A DNA stretch of 22,837 bases from Didymodactylos carnosus (lineage: Eukaryota > Rotifera > Eurotatoria > Philodinida > Philodinidae), in the NCBI GenBank assembly GCA_905250885.1, contig CAJNOQ010002746.1:1-22837 (forward strand), written 5' to 3'. Shown piece by piece: positions 19,864 to 22,837 of this stretch; position 1 is the first letter of the stretch, and every line of letters starts with the position of its first letter. A program made the translations under genes and the position numbers. The notes under the pieces were generated by a model. It saw only the letters and a list, made by a program, of their open reading frames with translations. It did no database searches and was not told where the DNA came from.

Positions 19864-20710
19864 TAATCAACAAAGGCATCGTGCCCACATATTAACGAAA
19901 ATACATAGCTATCAGTGATCGAAGGTGGTATTGTATGATAATATTATTTTTCCTTTTGTACCACTTAATAATGATTGAATGATTTGATGCATTTATTATG
20001 CATTCGAATAATCACTATATTCGGAATAAATGTCAGCTAGAACACCGGAATATACCGAAAATTAAAAAGGAATAAGTAGTAAAAGAACGTCCGATATTCG
20101 TGACCGATCAGATATACCGCATGTATTTCATTATGCGAGACTTTTATCCGTTTGAGAAATGATTATCGACGGTTAATAACTTGCTTTTGGTTCGTATCGT
20201 ACCAGCTCCCTAACACACATAAAATAATTCGCATTTTTTGAAATTCAATGACGATATTCACTAACGTATTTCGTCAATAACTCTAGTTCTACTTAATCAA
20301 ATTAAATGGAACTTTTTCTGGTAATGGAGCTCGAGACTCTTTATCAGTGGTAAAAACTCCCAACGTTATACGTTGTCATTAGGGAGATAAAGTTTGAATA
20401 AAGCGAAAAACCAAAATTCCATGATATTTCGCCATGTAATACCGTTACGGTTGTATAAGACGATCCATGCAGAAAAACATGAGTGGATAAACCATCTCTT
20501 TCTCTTGTGCATCTATTGTCTGATTGTATGTACAATGTTTTGAGTTTTGCATACTCAGCGCTATTAGAATAGTAAAGAAATCAAGGTAAAGACAAACTTC
20601 GTTATTTTTATTTATCATTGTACATATATATATAACTTATATAGAGCGTGTCGTATCTCAAAGGTGTGCAGTAATACAATTTGTTCTGATCAGTAAAATA
20701 AAGAACAAAC
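19864..20710. other. Upstream region of the FAD monooxygenase
   Basis: No gene is supported. Short minus-strand frames (such as 20344-20535) have no motif. The promoter of the monooxygenase should lie in the right part. Confidence 0.5.
20625..20634 (+). promoter_or_regulatory. TATA-like run upstream of the FAD monooxygenase
   Basis: TATATATATA, 77 nt before the ATG, which fits a TATA box with a 5' leader of about 45 nt. In such AT-rich DNA this is only suggestive. Confidence 0.3.
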
Positions 20711-22366
20711 ATGATATTTCTCCTGCTTGTAATAGTATCTCTGTTTGTGTTGACTTTCACAATATGTTTTTATTTAATTTCAAAGAAAAATATTACTGTT
20801 GAGAATTTAATGAATGAAAGAAAGCAACGTAACCATGCCATCATCATTGGCGGTTCTATCGGTGGTATGGTTACAGCTGCATATTTGTCAAAATATTTCA
20901 AACGAATAACTATCATTGAATCAGATGATGTATTGAACGATAAATTGATGCAGTCAACACCAGAACAACTGTTAGACTATCGTTGTCTACTAGAAAATGC
21001 CAGTTCTCTGGGTCGCACAGGCGTTGGACAAATATTACAATTTCATGTAATTGAAACTGAAGCATATAACATATTATTTAACTGTTATCCGGAATTAAAA
21101 GATAAACTAATTAACGTTTATGGTGCACGTATTTGTTCATTAAAACATGAGATGAAATTTGTTGTTAATGAGGCATTACTTAGCCAAGATTTAACCGAGG
21201 ACTTCGATTGGATTGGTATTGATCGATTTACACTGGAAACTGTATTGAGAAGAGAATTAGGCTTGCAATTTAATGATACTAATCAAATTGAATGGAAATG
21301 TAATAGCCGCGTATCACAGTTGTTAGTAGATGCTGAATCAAATACAGTCTTGGGCGTGAAATACCGATCGAAAAACGTTGATGAGTCCCAGTTCGAATTG
21401 TATGGAGATTTTATTGTTGATTGTACTGGACGGCTTTCGTCTTCTACTAAATGGTTAAAAGAATCACTGAATTTAATTGTACCTACTGAACAAATACATT
21501 TCGGTCTCGGTTATGTTACGTTTATAGGTGAACGTTTTAAAACCGGCAGACCAGAACTGGATTCAGCTCATTTGATTGGTGATGCAACCTATACTCCACA
21601 TCATAATAAAGCGTTTGGTACATCCGCCGTACGTCAAATAAAGACTATGGATGAAAATTCATTAGGTACATTATCAAACGTTCTGATTTATTGTATTAAC
21701 TCTGAATATCCTCCGAATGATTCGTATGACAGTGTGCTAGAATGGGCTAAAGAATATCTTCATCCTGATTATTATTTAATACTGAAATCAACGAAACCTG
21801 CAGGGCCCCTCGTTCCTTATCGACGAGCAATTAATGATCGAAAATATGTTGAAAAATTAGGTAAGAAGTGGCCTAGAAACTATATTCTATTGGGAGATGC
21901 AATGTGCGCATTTAATCCTCAATACGGTCAAGGTATAGCACACACATGTCGTCAAGCCCGCCTCTTAGGCCAAATATTTGAACAAAATCGTTGTAGACTA
22001 TCGGATATTTCGCATGTTTATAATCGTCGTGCCTCAGCCATTAGCGAAGAATGTTGGATGATTTCAACAACAAACGATTGGGCAACTCCAAATTTAAAAG
22101 TTGTGAAAACCGATTCCAGTGGTGTAATAAGAACGTATCAAAGAGGTGGTGAAAAAGTTCATCCATCACCTAAAGTTCCACTATTAATTAAATTTCTACA
22201 ATGGTATAATTACTGGTTCTTCCAGTGCGCTTCGAAGTCAGGCGAATTAGCTACGGATTTTATACATGTTATGAACCAAGAAAAAGGACCGTTTTTGTTG
22301 ATGAAACCAAAAGCGATTTTGAAAGTTATTTATGCCTCATTATTACACAACTATTCCAAGAGTTAA
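20711..22366 (+). CDS. Membrane-anchored FAD-dependent monooxygenase
   Basis: An intact 551-residue single-exon gene starting at ATG. Residues 1-23 form a hydrophobic segment (LLLVIVSLFVLTFTICFYLI), followed by Lys residues: a signal anchor placing the catalytic domain next to a membrane. The Rossmann dinucleotide loop is GGSIGG at 47-52 with E70 closing the second strand. DRFTLETVLRREL (171-183) is the conserved substrate-domain Arg helix of group A flavin monooxygenases, and VDCTG lies at 236-240. GDAMCAFNPQYGQG (395-408) is the flavin ribityl-binding Gly-Asp motif. Such enzymes hydroxylate or epoxidise aromatic or isoprenoid substrates with NAD(P)H and O2; the substrate cannot be inferred. 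The closest feel is to bacterial and fungal tailoring monooxygenases, so horizontal origin is possible. Part of the gene was copied to 19682-19863. Confidence 0.92.
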   Translation: MIFLLLVIVSLFVLTFTICFYLISKKNITVENLMNERKQRNHAIIIGGSIGGMVTAAYLSKYFKRITIIESDDVLNDKLMQSTPEQLLDYRCLLENASSLGRTGVGQILQFHVIETEAYNILFNCYPELKDKLINVYGARICSLKHEMKFVVNEALLSQDLTEDFDWIGIDRFTLETVLRRELGLQFNDTNQIEWKCNSRVSQLLVDAESNTVLGVKYRSKNVDESQFELYGDFIVDCTGRLSSSTKWLKESLNLIVPTEQIHFGLGYVTFIGERFKTGRPELDSAHLIGDATYTPHHNKAFGTSAVRQIKTMDENSLGTLSNVLIYCINSEYPPNDSYDSVLEWAKEYLHPDYYLILKSTKPAGPLVPYRRAINDRKYVEKLGKKWPRNYILLGDAMCAFNPQYGQGIAHTCRQARLLGQIFEQNRCRLSDISHVYNRRASAISEECWMISTTNDWATPNLKVVKTDSSGVIRTYQRGGEKVHPSPKVPLLIKFLQWYNYWFFQCASKSGELATDFIHVMNQEKGPFLLMKPKAILKVIYASLLHNYSKS

Positions 22367-22837
22367 TCTATAGCTTCAAAGGACGATGATTTTTTTTGTA
22401 AGCATGGCGATGATATAGTAGAACAGTTTATTCGTTTGCAGAACTGTATTGTTATGTCCTAGCAGTTAGACCATGTGCTAGTCCATAAGTTGTTATGTAT
22501 GATGTAATATAATGTTTTCTCTCTCTTTCTTATTTCATATATTTTGATTTCAGTTAACGCATGTACATATATTCATACATACATTTTATTCCTTTTTTCT
22601 TTGCTCAAGTGGACGGATCTTCTTTCTTCTCTATTTATAAAACAGTCTGAAGATTTTGTTTTACTTTTTTTTCATTTTTATATATATTAAAACTGTTTCA
22701 TTGCTATTTGTCATTTCATTCTGCTTATAATAAATACATATTAAAGAGATACAATATCGCTTTCATACCCATTGACACAGGTTGGTGATTTCTCTCGCAG
22801 CAGATTTTGTTTAGCTTCTCCAGAACCCACTAGACAC
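22367..22837. other. 3' flank of the FAD monooxygenase
   Basis: No further gene is seen. AATAAA occurs at 22729-22734, about 360 nt after the stop, and could be the polyadenylation signal. Confidence 0.45.

Noticed and set aside
19579..19866. A single 95-codon protein spanning the mosaic
   Set aside because: The frame is an accident of joining a MULE shard read out of frame to an in-frame monooxygenase shard.
1..22837. CRISPR array, operon or other prokaryotic system
   Set aside because: Spliceosomal introns and animal-type domains make a prokaryotic origin untenable, and no regularly spaced repeat-spacer structure exists.

Overview
The window looks like AT-rich nuclear DNA of a small invertebrate, plausibly a bdelloid rotifer. 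The reasons are introns of only about 50-70 nt with clean GT-AG ends (six can be placed precisely), a FLYWCH/MULE transposon, a B-box protein, fragments of animal-type genes (CLASP TOG domain, A20-type OTU protease), and many broken gene pieces. The taxon is inference; no ribosomal or mitochondrial marker is present.

Layout. Positions 1-1626 hold an intact minus-strand medium-chain reductase (PTGR/CurA type). About 4 kb follow with no convincing gene, but with a cluster of a degenerate CAAGATTCTTG repeat (2996-3486). At 6075-6539 (minus) is the C-terminal part of an OTU deubiquitinase, carrying the active-site His but not the Cys. It abuts a dense two-orientation array of GTAACGG/CCGTTAC. Positions 6760-10240 are mostly non-genic, with two foldback (MITE-like) structures near 9160-9352 and 9732-9958.

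Positions 10240-13446 are a graveyard of minus-strand gene pieces. These include five spliced exons that together read as a CLASP TOG1 domain (12294-13036), a frameshifted unrecognised coding series (10301-11603), and an exact 60-bp inverted duplication of part of it. At 13777-15404 a plus-strand B-box/coiled-coil gene with a long C-terminal region is broken by two in-frame stops and a frameshift. Positions 15795-18003 are a complete MULE insertion: an 8-bp candidate target duplication, 211-260 bp inverted repeats, and a three-exon FLYWCH plus DDE transposase killed by two frameshifts.

The right end has an intact, membrane-anchored FAD-dependent monooxygenase (20711-22366). A mosaic about 0.85 kb upstream of it (19504-19863) joins a putative transposase fragment, a 67-bp piece of the MULE transposase and a 182-bp near-identical copy of the monooxygenase gene. 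Only the two enzyme genes at the edges look functional. The middle records repeated capture, inversion and decay of gene fragments, which is the most interesting aspect of the window.
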